Of a stretch of DNA of 64,000 nucleotides, positions 1 to 12,642 are shown one piece after another. Source of the stretch: Cheiracanthium punctorium. Taxonomy: Eukaryota > Arthropoda > Arachnida > Araneae > Cheiracanthiidae. Under the pieces are notes generated by a model, which was not told the origin of the DNA, searched no databases, and worked only from the letters and a program-made list of their open reading frames with translations. The stretch covers positions 1,712,628-1,776,627 of the forward strand of contig JAWZYV010001774.1 in the NCBI GenBank assembly GCA_038373885.1, given 5' to 3'. The translations under genes and the position numbers were made by a program. Position 1 is the stretch's first letter. Each line of letters starts with the position of its first letter.

Positions 1-293
1 AAATTTAACTTTTCATAAAAAGCTACTATTTTGGCTCCTAAAATTTTGGAAAAGTATGTTACTTTTTCTAATTTTTATGTTAGTAAGGCTACTAATGTTT
101 CTATCTTTGTCTTCTAATGGTTGTGGACACCCTGTTAATGTCTCTTTAGACATGACTGACTCAATTATGTTTCAAAAACATTTTTTAATTGCATTATCCA
201 TACTCCTTGTTTTAACCTCTTAATTTCTTTCCTCTGTAATTATTGAAATATGTCAGTGTAACATGCTTAATATGGATAATTTTCTTCTAACAG

Positions 294-400
294 CAGACCA
301 TTCATATTGGACTTACGATGGCTCTCTAACAACCCCTCCATGTTATGAAAGTGTTGTCTGGATTGTCTTTAAAAATCCTATTACTGTCTCTGAAGAACAA
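294..400 (+). CDS. alpha-carbonic anhydrase, penultimate coding exon
   Basis: This exon encodes part of an alpha-class carbonic anhydrase, the zinc enzyme that interconverts CO2 and bicarbonate. The frame reads [20 protein letters not shown] followed by [16 protein letters not shown]. The YWTYxGSLTTPP block is the family signature; its SLTT segment corresponds to Leu198-Thr199-Thr200 of human CA II, so the gatekeeper threonine and substrate pocket are kept. This favours an active enzyme over acatalytic CA-related proteins. The exon ends CAA|GTAAGA, a good donor in phase 0. Two acceptors are possible, after AG at 293 or at 296. The zinc-binding histidines lie on exons left of the window, so activity cannot be confirmed here. 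A secreted or cytosolic location cannot be told from this part. Confidence 0.88.
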
Positions 401-879
401 GTAAGAATTTGTTTGCAAATGTAGCAAAATTGGTGCTTAAAAACAAATTAAAATTTTTGTATTTGGTAAACTTTACATGAAGAGTCAGTTATGATGAATG
501 AAACTTTGTGCATATTTGTTTAAAGCAATTTGTAACTTTATCAGTGTTGTAGTGTTAAAATATTTTTTCTCGGAATGCATGACTTCAAGGGAAAAGTATT
601 GGGAGGTAAGAAAAAAAACGTATCAACTCGTCATAAAAATGTCTCGGTGTTTTATGTCAGTAACCAATATAGGAGGCTATGTATAATTTTGAAAAAAGTT
701 TAATTGACCCAAACAAAATGTACAACAAAGCAAAATTTTAGTCCAAACCAATGTAAAAATTTTTGGAAGGGGATAATTTATTTTCAAAAATTTTCACTTT
801 AAATATCTGAAGCATATAATACAGCTGAATATTACCCTTTAACAATGTCTTATTAAAACCCCTAGCCCCTTGCCTGGAT

Positions 880-1200
880 CCACCACTGGCAGACAGTTCC
901 AAATTTCGTAGCCTGAGTTGCTACCTCCTCGTTTAACATCTGTGTTTCTTTTGTTGTTAATATTGATTCTAAGAATCTAATGGTTCTACGTATTTTCTTT
1001 TTTGCATCCATAATGGTGATGTTTCTTTTCTTCAAAGACTCAGAAAGAACAGAAACTTCAAATAAAATGTTGTGCATGAGCGCCATATCTGTCAGAAATT
1101 GTTTTGATGATTTGTGCTTGATTGAGTAGACTTTGGAAAATGAATGATTTTGTTTTTGTCCAGTTTTTGTCTCAACTAGTTGACTTGAACTAGCTTTAAA
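880..1200 (-). pseudogene. hAT-type transposase relic (KIAA1586/ZNF862-like), C-terminal part
   Basis: The minus strand reads through SSSQLVETKTGQKQNHSFSK, SSKQFLTDMALMHNILFEVS and SESLKKRNITIMDAKKKIRR, then TIRFLES. This pattern (FLxDxALMxxxLxELSxLSExLQKR with a following RTIRxLES) is typical of the domesticated or repeat-derived hAT transposase-like proteins often named KIAA1586- or ZNF862-like; that family call is from memory of the pattern. Only a fragment is present, without the zinc-finger N terminus or the hAT dimerisation C terminus. The frame runs into CAGTGGTGGATCCAG at 873-887, read on the minus strand, which looks like the end of a hAT element. It lies in an intron of the carbonic anhydrase gene on the opposite strand and is presumably non-functional. 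Confidence 0.5.
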
Positions 1201-1926
1201 AAAACTTTATAGTTTTGCCAGACTGCAGAAACATTTCAGAAAAAATTGGAAATCTATCTTACTTTTCAAACTCGATTGATTTTTGGTTTTGAGGCTAGCT
1301 GCAGATGCTTGAATTTCCACTTGGTTCTTAGGAGAAGTTCCCTGACACGATTTCATCTACTATGATATCCATAGAATAGAAACATACATTGTTGATGCGA
1401 GTAGACTAAGCATGAATTTTCTTTCTTTTTTCAGAAAATAAGTTAAGATCTACAATAATAATAATCTCATTTCAATTCCGGAACACCATTTTGGCTTGCA
1501 GAAAAGTACCGGAACATCGTTCTGGCCCCGCTACACCCCTGAACTTTATTACATTTAAAAATTAACTTTGTTTGTTTATCTTAAATAAAGAAGTAAGAGT
1601 TTATTTTCAACTGTAGTAAAATTAATATTTAAAAAAACTAATTTAAATTTCTGTATTCTGTTTATTGTACTATAAACATTTCATCAAGCATTAGACTGTA
1701 CAAATTTTTGTGTTATACTGTATTAATTTCTAGAAAAATATATCTCATGGTACATTTAAAATTGACTTGTTATTTGATTCTTGTTTTGGAACAACAAATG
1801 ATAATTTATTTTCCAATGGCATCATTAGCATTAAAAAAAAAAAATTATATTTTCTTTATAGGCTTTCCATCAGATGTCAGTTTAAGCAAATTTTTGAGCA
1901 CATTTGTTTTTAACAAAATGCATCGT

Positions 1927-1928
<2 letters not shown>

Positions 1929-1986
<58 letters not shown>
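1929..1986. repeat. (TA)n microsatellite
   Basis: About 29 uninterrupted TA units inside the carbonic anhydrase intron. Confidence 0.95.
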
Positions 1987-1989
<3 letters not shown>

Positions 1990-2651
1990 AATTACTTGAA
2001 GCATGTCTTTGAGAACAAGTAATATTTTATTTTCAAATCTAGCTAATATTTAAAGGAAAAAACTAAAATCTTTGTATTTGGCATATTATATGAATTTTCC
2101 ATCAAGAATCAGTTTGTTATTATTTTATTATTATTATTGTTGTTGTTAATATTTCCAGCAGAATGTATATCTATATGTTTATTTAATAAGCAGAATGTAT
2201 TTCAAATTAATGTCTGTTACTTGAGGGTGTTAACAAAAGATAACTAAGAAATTAATATTTTGAAAGAACTAATTTAAATCTTTGTATTTGGCATATATTA
2301 TAGTTTTAAAAACAAATTGTAGTATTTGACTTATGTTAACTTTTCATTGTGTATCTGTCTGTGAGTTTTTGCAAATTTTTGTACATATTGATTTCCAGAA
2401 AGACATATTTGCAGTTTATTTAAAATTAATTTGGATTACTTGTTGCACTAATTAATATATCAACAGAGCTCCCACATTTACAGCATTTTTTAATATTGTG
2501 TATTATAACTAAGTATATATTCAGATACCTAGTTGCATGTGTAGTGATTTATATTTATTTACATCATTTTCGTTACATGTCATAAAAGAGCACTAAAATG
2601 GCATGTGTAGCATATAAAAATGACATTTAAATATTCTCACTTGGTTTGACA

Positions 2652-2655
<4 letters not shown>

Positions 2656-2684
<29 letters not shown>
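2656..2684. repeat. poly-A run (29 bp)
   Basis: An uninterrupted run of A. It could be an old retroposon tail, but no retroposed body is recognisable upstream. Confidence 0.9.
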
Positions 2685-4402
2685 CAGAAATCAGTGATAA
2701 ACTTTATACATAAATGACTGAAAATGAGTGAGGGAAAATTATCAGATAATTTTCCCATAACAACTGATCTTCCATTATTATGCTTTGAAATTTTTCAAAT
2801 TATCTAAAGCATGTGTACTAATTTTCTAACAGTTTATTTCAAAGAAAATTGGATAAATTAAGGAAACAAATAGATACATTAAATCTAGATAAAATATTAA
2901 ATGCACTACAATTTTGGTCAAACAAAAAATGATAGTCTTGAAAAGCTTGTGTGATATTAGTTGTGTAAGTATCGCATTACAAAGGATTTTTAGAAAAGGA
3001 ATTTTTTGAAAGAAGGTAGAAACTTTTTTTATTATGTAAAAGTAAAGATAGTTTGTTAGTTTTTCTTGTTACAGTTAAAATTTAACCATTTGTGGTGTTA
3101 AGATTATTATGTTTCTTTTGTAACCCCCCTCTTCACTGATGAGGACCAATAGCTCAACTATATCCCATGATGCTTGGAGTTATTTGTGAAGCAGTTTGAA
3201 ATAAGACAATGTTATTTCAAAAGCCACTGAAGCAGGTTAACATCCAAGATGCAAATTATTTAATTCACTTTAGATTGTTTCCTATTGTATGATGTTATAT
3301 AGTTATACTAAGTTAAATGCAGTTTTGGCCGAAAATAAAAGATAATGGCATTGGTGAAGAATGTGATGCTAATTTTATAAATGCTATAGGTAATGCAGAA
3401 ATTTAATCTTTATTTTCTACATTTAAAGTTAAGATAGTTTGTTTGTTAAAAATATTACTAAAAAAATAGTTTTCGATGACATCATCCTTTTTTTTTTTTT
3501 TTTTTTTAAACCAAAATTGTACTCTTTATTTTTAATTTTGCTGCTTGTTCTCTTGATTATGCTAATAAACTAGTTTCTTAGGAATATATTTGGTAAAAAT
3601 TATGAAATCTTCAAATTATTTGAAGTCATAAATAGTGAAAGATCATTTTTAGAGAATCCTCAGAATCTCCCTAGATTTTTTTTTTTTTTTTTTTTTTTTT
3701 AACACAGAAAAAAGTACCAATATATGTTGTTTATAAATCACATTCTTTATTCTTCCGTTGCATTTGTTATGCATTCTTTTTATGGTGTTACTATAATTAA
3801 TTATTATAGCTTTCTAGTAATATTATACTGTTATTAAAAAACTGATGTAACTTTAAATATAGATAGTAAAATCAAAGTTTTTCACTTTAAAAGCCTTTGT
3901 ATTAATGTTCTATCTGTTGTATTTATAAAATTAGCATCACAAGTTTTTTCAATGCTACAATCTACTTTTTGGCTGAAATTGTCATACATTTTATAATTAA
4001 TCTGGTTTTAATGTTGCTACTTGTCCCCTTGATTATGCTAATAAACTAATTTCTTAAGAATGTATTAAGAATGATCTTAGGAATGTAAGCATCATAAATT
4101 CTTAAATTATTTGGGGGGGAGGGAAGTCATGTGAGTGTACGATCAATATTTAAAGAACTCTAATATCCCCACTTTTATTTTCTGACAATATGAAAAAAAA
4201 TCCATAAAGACTATTTTATCCATGGAGTATCTGTATCACTTTCTGTTTGTGCTGCATTTGTTATGCATTTATATTAGATTCTCAGTTAAATTTTTTGCTC
4301 CATGCATGCAATCTATTACTAACTGTGTTTTACATTAGAAGTAGACAATAAAACATTTAATATGTGACCCACAGTCAACTAATTTTTACCACTCTTTTAC
4401 AG

Positions 4403-4525
4403 CTGAACTGCTTTAGGCAAATGAAGAAACCAGTCTGTTGTGAAATAGCAAACGATTCTGGATTTGTAGAGAAGAATTTTCGTCCACCTCAGTCTCTCAA
4501 TGAGAGAGAAATATCTGAAGTTTAA
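4403..4525 (+). CDS. alpha-carbonic anhydrase, last coding exon
   Basis: This exon continues the gene from 294-400 in phase 0 after a 4-kb intron. The acceptor is TTTTACAG at 4395-4402. It encodes 40 residues, LNCFRQMKKP at the start and NFRPPQSLNEREISEV at the end, then TAA. The NFRPPQxLxxR block is the conserved C-terminal strand of alpha-carbonic anhydrases. The protein stops right after this block, so there is no GPI-anchor signal or transmembrane tail; this suggests a soluble enzyme of the cytosolic or simple secreted type. The middle of the exon (KPVCCEIANDSG) is divergent, as is usual for this loop. Joining the two exons gives a continuous C-terminal third of the enzyme. Confidence 0.87.
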   Translation: MNCFRQMKKPVCCEIANDSGFVEKNFRPPQSLNEREISEV

Positions 4526-7500
4526 TGTTAAAATCAAAGGAATTAGATCAAAATTATTTTTATAGACATTAGGATATTTATCATTGTTTCAACTGTGAAA
4601 AGGGATTTTTAACATGATTATCCTTATGCAGGTTTTTGGATCTTTTTCCTTTTGCAAGTGTACCCTCCTATAAAGAAAAAAAGGCCAATTGAATGGGCCA
4701 AAAGAAACTCGAGATTGATGATCGAATGTATGAGTTTATTGCATAACCAACCCTAAATTTCACTCAATGAACAAATTTTTATGTTATGATATTCACTGGT
4801 GTTTATTATTATTAACTTATTTGAGTATTGGAGAACAATTTATTTCAAAGAATTAAAGTTTATCGCTTTCACTTGTCATTTGCTTTAATTAGCTTTAACA
4901 TATAATGCATTGTAAACTTGTGTTATCTGCAATGCATTTTTGTATGATGCAGGAAAAATTCTTTTTAAAAAAATTTCATTTTAATTAGGATTTGTTTTAA
5001 TTGTTAAGCCAAGATATCATTTATAATTTTTTGATTGAAATAATGATTATTTTTAACGATTGTTGTTTTATCGAACTCTTTCTGCATTTCATTTTTTTGC
5101 CTCTTAAAAAAGAAAGAAAGAAACAACTGCTACAGTTCTGATATGTATATTTGAGAATTGTTGGATTTAAAGCTGGCATTTTCCACTTTTAAAAATACTT
5201 TACTAGGAAGTGCGTTTATATTTTTTTTAATGTTGAAAAGGCTGCCTTACTGGACAACTTAAAATGGCTGAGCAATAATGTAAAATTGTTAAAAATCCCT
5301 TTTTAATATCACTTGTTATATGTAAGATTGTGGAATATATAGCATAGAATACATATATATATAGTTGAAATGTCTCGGAATGAGTGCATCGAATTCAAAG
5401 TTTTATGAAAGAATATATATAAATGTTTAATATTTCAACGAATACTTTTAAATACAAGAGTTATTGTGATTTAGATATATCTATAGTAAATCATTTATCA
5501 CATCAACCTGACTGAAAGATCCATTTTGCACACTTCTATATAAAATGTTTTCATACAACATAGTTCAAACATTTTAAAATCTTTGTGTGAGAAATCAAAT
5601 GTTTTAAGAGGAAGCATTTTAGCTACAGAAATTAAATTTTACACAGTTTTAGATAAAATGGTGCAAGTTATAAATATTTCACACTGTGTGTAGCATTTTT
5701 CTAGTGGAATAATGATAGACTTGTGGATTTATAAATGGTGTTCAATTTCTAAATTAATAGTAAGTGTCAAAGGATATACTACCTTAGCTCATAAGTATTT
5801 TAGGAAAGGAGATGAAATACAATACATGAAAACAAATTAATGAAAATCTAGGTCATAGCTGTTCCATATATGTAATTTTCTCATCTAGGTGGTCTTTTAT
5901 TTTCTGGAGATATGAAACACTTTGTTTATTAAACAGTTGTTTACTAGTTTTTGCTCTTTACTTTCCAGATTGTGCATTCATGTACATTATTTTACATCCT
6001 TTTTATGAATAAAATAAGTGTGTTTAGCAAAATTTCATATTTTTGAGTTTTCTTAGATATTGTGTTAGATTAAGAAAAAAACATTTAATATATTTTGGTT
6101 TTAAACAACTTTATTTCAGTGCATCTATAGACCACTATAATTGGGGAGGGAAAAAAGTTTTGTAAATTTGTTTTGTAAAAAAGTTTTAATACCCATTTAT
6201 ATTTTTATGAGCAAAAATTCTCAAATTTTTAAATGTAAAAGTCAATTTTGGAAATGTACTTGTGTACTTATAAAATTATATCTGAATTTTCTATAGATGA
6301 AGAAAATTGTTTTAATTTTTTACATGATTTTGTGTTCAACTCTAAAATTTCCAGATTTTTGTTTTAAAATTTAACTTTACATCTGAAATATCAGTTATGA
6401 GAACATGAATTCTTGAATTCCAGAGTGTTTTTCAATGAATATTTATTTAAATGCTCAAAATTCTAAAGCTTCTAATATTTTATAGATTTTAGCTAAATAT
6501 TAATGAATATATACAACAAGCTTGTATATTTTTTTATGCTAATAGTTAAACATAAAAGAACCATGATTATTGTTCTGGATTCTTTTGAACCATCTGACTT
6601 TCAAGACATTTACTAATAGCAGTTAGTATTTTATTAGTATTATTATGTATGATCTCTTTCATTTATGTCACCTTATTAATGAAATGAACCATACTCATTA
6701 TCATACTTTATTTTTTACTGTTATGATTTTAATGTGCCATCATTGTTCAAATTTTCTAAATAGTTTTTTTTTCTTCTTAGTTAAATTGACAATTTCCTAT
6801 TATTTTCATATGTAAGGACCATTTTCTCAACTGCCATTGAAAATATGGAAATCTGTACAAGTGAGCAATACCTTAAATAAGAATTTATATATTAAGACAA
6901 TCTTGTTCCCTAAAGGTCTCATTGATTAAAAAAATTTACACAATTAAGCTTCGCCATATTGCATAGAAAGATATGAGTTGTCTCTCAATATATTGCTAGT
7001 ACTATAGAAAATTACCCCCCTCCCTCCAAACAAAAAAGAAAAATATTCACTTCTAGAATAGGCAATAGAGACCTTTAGCAAGACAACTATATTCCTCTAA
7101 AAACATTTTTTTAATCCCTCTCCAATTATGTAACTGTTCTATTAAACCAAGTATGGGCAACCTTTGGAAAGATGCAGGCCAAACTTTTGCTTGTTATTGA
7201 AGTTGTAGGCTGTATAATTGGGATTTTGAATGTTTTATGAGGGGTTTTAACATGCTTCACAGTCCAGATCAAAAGCCGAGGTGTGCCACATCCTTGTCCA
7301 TATGTGTACTAAACACTCTCAATCTCTTCAAATTAAAAAAATGACTGTCTTATTGACTATACATCCTGTATTTTCAATCCAAATAATTAATCAAGGAAGG
7401 CAGAAAATATTTTATGTAATTACATTCCATATCTTTTGTATGACATATTATAATTTATTCTTTAGAATGATGTGTTTAAAAAAAATTCTGCCTTCTGTTT

Positions 7501-7861
7501 TCACTCTGAAATTTAAAATTTTATATTTTCAGTATCTAATTTTCATAATTGCATGTAATTTGATGATAATTTGCTGTTGTGCTAGGTGATGCTTTTCTCA
7601 TCTACTGTGTTTGGGGGGAAAAGCATTTATAGTCAATTTTCATGTGCAAAAATGTATATTAATTCAATGGAATGGCATATTTCCATTTAAAATACACATC
7701 TCTATTACTTAACCAATGTAGGAGCTTGAATGTTTGGATTCTCTAATTGCAGGTAATTCTTTTACTTCTATAGAACAATGAATAAATTTTATTATTTTAT
7801 TGAAATTTTGATATGATTAAAAAGGCTTAAAAAGATATTTAAAGCATTGAACAGATGTGTG
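4526..7861. other. 3' UTR and AT-rich DNA after the carbonic anhydrase stop
   Basis: No second gene is visible. The first canonical AATAAA on the plus strand after the stop that is followed by GT-rich DNA is near 6008, which would give a 3' UTR of about 1.5 kb; an ATTAAA variant occurs earlier, near 4852. The choice of poly-A site is inference. The remainder is AT-rich and unassigned. Confidence 0.4.
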
Positions 7862-8195
7862 TTATATCTTTGACACGCAGTGGTTTCATTGTGAAAACAC
7901 CTTTTTTCACCACTTTCACTGCGGGTCATAAAAAGTATGGTTAAATGGTCCCAAAGCAGAAAAAGTGCTGCCCTTGCCATCGATTCATTTAACTACCAGC
8001 AACATGGCTGTTGACTGAATCGCCTGTTTGTTGCCACAGAGATAAAGAAATTTTCTGACACAGCTAGCTGTGTGGCCATGCAGCCAGCTAAATGTTGCTG
8101 GATCAATGGCAATGGCTGCACTTTTTGAGCATTGGGTAGTCTATCCATTTGGTCTTCTATATTAATGTGAAAATGCTTGCGCTTCAAAGGGTTAT
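7862..8195. mobile_element. degenerate piggyBac-type MITE, copy 1 of 4
   Basis: The left end (TTATATCTTTGACACGCAGTG) and right end (GCGCTTCAAAGGGTTAT) match the ends of the cleaner copies at 16234, 25372 and 30357, with TTAA drifted to TTAT on both sides. Inside are the family's inverted arms (GCTGCCCTTGCCATCGATTC versus GGATCAATGGCAATGGCTGC), much decayed. Orientation matches the copy at 30357. This is the oldest copy in the window. Confidence 0.65.
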
Positions 8196-11100
8196 AATCT
8201 AAAGCAGTGGTAGTCATACTTTTTGGCGTAAACTTCGGACATTGGGAAAACATGCCTTCCCCAAAAAAATCTGTGTGAGTTATAAAGTAAGTTTGAAACA
8301 TAAATAATTAGGAATGTATCTGTTTGTTCTTTCATAAGTTTGGTAATCCACATTGCAACCCCAGGGTAATTTTTTGCAGTCCATACGTTGAATACCATTT
8401 ATCCCTATAAAAATTGCCATCGCTGAGTTTTCAGTGTGCATTTTTTGTCTTAAATATCCTTAAGTATATCACTCCACTGCATTTCAATACATTTCTATGT
8501 TGCTATTTCAAAATATGAAGTAATGATTTATATTGCACTTCAATAAAAGTTTATGGTGAATTCATTTTTCTATCATAAAGGTTGAATCATGTTATAATTG
8601 GTAGCTATATTTATATTTTGGCAGTCAAAATTAGGAGGAGCAAATACTTGTGCTATAGAAACAAGATGCACTTTTCTTTAAAGGCATTGGTATACGATTT
8701 TGAAAGATTTTTTTTTTTAATTCTTTTTGGTTAGAGTTGTTGTTTACTCCATTTAAGGAATTTTTACTTAAATGGAATTTTTTTATTTAAGGATAACTCA
8801 AGATAGAAAAATTGTAATGTCTCTGAATTACCTGTAGTTAGACAGATAGCAGTGCTAGCATTTACTGTTCTTAAGATTATGTATTTTTAAGTTGTAATAT
8901 TTATGAAAATATTGGAAAGAAGAATTATAATTACTAATCTGTACTATTAAAGTAAGCAACTATTTATATTTGTTTCAAGATTGAATAAAATACAGTGATT
9001 ACCATGTCTTAACATGGTTAGAACAATTATTGTATGGTGTATCTGAGATGAAAAACACATCGAAAAATTCTATATGCAACATAACTTTAAATTTTCTCAT
9101 GACTTATTATGTAAAGTCATGTAGATATGTGTTATATCAAGCACTCTATAAGTGTTGAAGTGTCAAATATATGCTTTTATAGAGTTATTAATATTGTTGA
9201 ATATTGTTAATTTTGTATTAGTCTATTCAAATATATATTATACGTCAGAAGCTTGTAAATAGACAAATCTTTATATTTGAAAAGTATTTTTGGTCATCTA
9301 AACGTTGAGTTTTCTGTGGGAAAGAAATTTGCATTTATCATTGTGTGTGATATTTATTATTATGAATGAAGAATTACTGAAAAATATTCTTTTAATTTAT
9401 GTATAATTATTATGATAATAATAAAGTTTTATAGCTTTTTCATTGGCAGTGTTATAAAGTAGTGAGAGTATTTGACAATTTGCAGAGATGAACAACAAAT
9501 TTTTATTTTATATTTTAGCAGAGGGAATTGATTTTAAATAAAGTTGTGGTTTCAAAAATACATTCTAAGAAGCAGAAACAGGTATTTCAGAAGTTTAAAA
9601 TATTCCTTCAAAGAGGTCTATCGTTCCCTCTTACAAAAAAAAAATAAATGAATGAATGAACAAACTTGCATGAGTTTGACTTATGAAACCTATAAAAAAG
9701 TTTAACATATCACTTATTTGTCAGCATATAAGTGGCCAAAATATGACCTTCAGTAAAATATTGTTGACTGTGTGCACTAACAGTCATATAAATTATTAGT
9801 GAAGCCTCAGAAAACTTTTTGTGAGGGAGCCTTAAGGTAAGCGCTACAGTAGTGGGCCATTTGAAAGTTTAAGTTGAAAAACAAGAAATTCCAACTGTCT
9901 AATGCGATATAAGATCAACCTCTGATTTGCTGAAACTCTCATCAATTAAATAAAAAAAGTGAAGCCTTCATTTCCTGTACAGTTAGAAACAAGAAAGTTT
10001 GTTGCTGAAGTTGTTGTTTAGCGATTTTAAGCTGATTCTTAGTGTTTACCTTAAGAGGAAAACCTTCATTCAAATAATTTTTTAACATACATTCTATTTA
10101 GTTTCTAAAATCAATTTTTATTGATATTATTTGATTATATACCGAATTTATTATAAAATATTATTGAATAAAATTATAATAGTAATTTATTGTTAGTGAT
10201 GGATGGCCCACTTTTAGATCAATGGTTTACTGAATGCTCCAGAAGTAGACCAAGGTGGCTATTGGGAGCACATGCTTTTTTCCTGTGCTCCAGTGGTGGG
10301 CTACATGGCCCACTTCTTGTGTACTAATGGCTCACTACTGGTACACTAATGTAAGCTCACTACTGGTACATTAATGTAACCTTTATGAGAAAAGGAACAC
10401 TCATAGAAATGATTGGACCACACCTCTAGTTTGAAAGTGAAAGAGAGAGAGCTTCAATATAAAACTGTGCTGCAATTTTTCACTACAGAAATGCTTGTTT
10501 TAAAAGCAGACTGTTTGTAGCAGTAAAATACCAAAATAAAAGTTTATAGTAAAAATGTGCACAAAAAATGAGGAAGGGAAAATAGAATCCCGTGTCAGAA
10601 GCATTAATTCTGATTATTTAAGAACAGTTACAGAAAATAACACTCAAAAATTTATTGTTAATATTAAATTTAGGTATAAAAGAATAAGTGACTGAGAAAT
10701 GTAGGGAAAAGTTTAGCTCACAAAAAGAACCAGAAAATCTCATGTACCCAGAATGACTAAATAAAACATTTCATATGCCATTTTTATTGTGTGTTTTTTT
10801 ATTGGGAGCTATTATTGCATATAATATTAATGTTATTACTGCAATATACAAAACTAATCAGCTTCCTTGTGTAGTGCGCAGCAACTTTAATATACCTAGA
10901 CCCCACTTTTATGACTATAGCTCTTACTGTTTAGAAGTTATTGGCATGACGACAGACTTTAGCGGGCAGGCTGTATGATGATTTCATTCAGTTTTCCTAA
11001 GCCGTTTGACAAATCTAGGTGGCCCACTTTTGGTATGCCCATTAATGGCATATCAAAATTTTGTTATGCCCACTTCTGCTGCATAGATGTGACATAAGTA

Positions 11101-11258
11101 TTAATTTTTTTGAAATTATATTACAAATTTTTTATAGTTTAGTTTATTACATTAGATATGAGTTTAAACAACCATAAAAAAAATATAGATGAACAAAACT
11201 TTTCAGTTAAGATGATAGTTGAGGAAGTACTCTTAAGTGACACACTACTGGAGTATTT
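8196..11258. other. AT-rich intergenic DNA with GGCCCACT repeats
   Basis: No gene is recognisable. Between 9850 and 11060 the words GGCCCACTT or GCCCACTT and their complement recur, and 10331-10378 holds a near-perfect 25-bp tandem duplication (GCTCACTACTGGTACAYTAATG). These suggest a decayed transposon, but no clean ends were found. Confidence 0.4.
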
Positions 11259-11358
11259 CCCAGCAAACACACACAGGTTCTCTGAACGTCTATTAACATT
11301 CAGAAAACGTCTTCTGAACATTAATAGACGTTCAGAGAACCTGTGTGTGTTTGCTGGG
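11259..11358. mobile_element. 100-bp palindromic MITE (foldback element)
   Basis: Two perfect 38-bp inverted arms (11259-11296 and 11321-11358) begin CCCAGCAAACACACACAGG and end TATTAA. They flank a 24-bp core that is itself an imperfect palindrome (TTCAGAAAACG against CGTCTTCTGAA). The whole 100 bp can fold as one hairpin. No convincing target duplication was seen. The outer CCCAG-A-rich end resembles the end of the 17686-19037 element. Perfect arms imply recent insertion or gene conversion. Confidence 0.85.
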
Positions 11359-12642
11359 TTACCTTAGTATTTTGTAGATTTTTGGAATCTCTGCTTAGAA
11401 CCATAATACTAATATAAACAAATTAGTCTGAATCCTGTAGCTAATAATAAATTATTCTGAATTCCCTATTTTTAACACTATTAAGAAACCTTTTGCCATT
11501 AAAAAAAATTGAAACATATATTGATTTTATAAATATTAAAAATAAATAAACTTAATATAAATTTACATAGGTATTTGTACAAAGTTATTTATTTTTAATT
11601 TTGATTCTTCATTCATATTACATAAATGTTTCACTCAAGAGCTTTAGGCTTTGTGCTCTAGGAAATGTTTTGGTGCTAGTATTGATTTTTATGTTTTCAG
11701 CTTTATTCTGAAAAATGTGAAAAAAATAAAAATATTCTGTCAACAAAAGCTTTCCTGTTTTTGTCTTCCACCCTTGCTTTTGTTGTCACAGAATATTTTA
11801 CTAAGTATTATTGAACTTTTAAAATTGATTTCACTTTTTAATTTTTTTTAGTAGCTACTGTTATGTTTATATTTACATAAGATATGTTATTTTGCATATT
11901 CATGAAAAATGTCTCATTTTAATTCAATGAAACAAAATTTTTTAACAATATAATGTTGTACTATTTTTAATTTCAGTGCTTTACATGGATAATTATTAAA
12001 GTTAAAACATAATTTTTTTAGTTTAAAATGTTACTTTATCAAAGAATTTTGTTGATGTTTCAAAAGCAGTATTTTTAAATTCATAAACACGTTTTAACTA
12101 CAAATAAAGCATTTAAAAAAAAGTTTCCATTTATGCTATAAAAAATGCACAAGCCCCTTAGTTTTGCTTTCAAACTGTTATAATGTTTGTTTGTTTTCTG
12201 TTTACATTTAGTTTCGTACCATTTTTGTTATTTGTTTAAGAGTACTCTACAAGCATTTGATCCAAATATATTTTTAACTTGTATTACCAATATATAATTA
12301 AGCATTTTTAAAACTGTTTGTTTTTATATATCTGTTGTCTGTTACATATATTTAATTTGAATTTATGAAGATTAATAAATATATTATTTATGAGATATAA
12401 TTTTTCTTTCTTACATCCTATTAGACAGAGAAAATGCAAGACAGTTTCTTTCAAAATCCCACGAACACAAGAAGTACTGCTAATTATTTTTGCATTAGAT
12501 AAAAGATATGCCATAGTTGAGATGCATTTTAACTGTATAGTCATTATAATGGTTAATGAGTTGTTTTCAATTAGAAGAGGCCCATTGCTAACAAACACTG
12601 GTGTTTGAATGTAAAGTGATAAAAGCTTTCTATAGTACACTT
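11359..12642. other. AT-rich intergenic DNA
   Basis: No gene, RNA or clear repeat was recognised. Short open frames here have no family features. Confidence 0.5.

Larger units (their letters stand above)
401..4402 (+). other. carbonic anhydrase intron
   Basis: A 4002-bp intron bounded by GTAAGA and TTTTACAG. It holds a reversed hAT-transposase relic near 880-1200, a second hAT-like end near 1505-1538 (CTGGCCCCGCTACACCCCTG), a TA microsatellite and several poly-A or poly-T runs. The rest is AT-rich with no other coding signal. Confidence 0.8.

Noticed and set aside
1708..2022. Plus-strand open frame with a Tyr-Ile repeat
   Set aside because: Most of it is the (TA)n tract; no domain, splice or start support.
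7281..7589. 102-codon plus-strand frame
   Set aside because: AT-rich chance frame with no family features; no supporting signals around it.
11139..11367. Two overlapping frames, one per strand, with shared peptide words
   Set aside because: They read the 100-bp palindrome in both directions.
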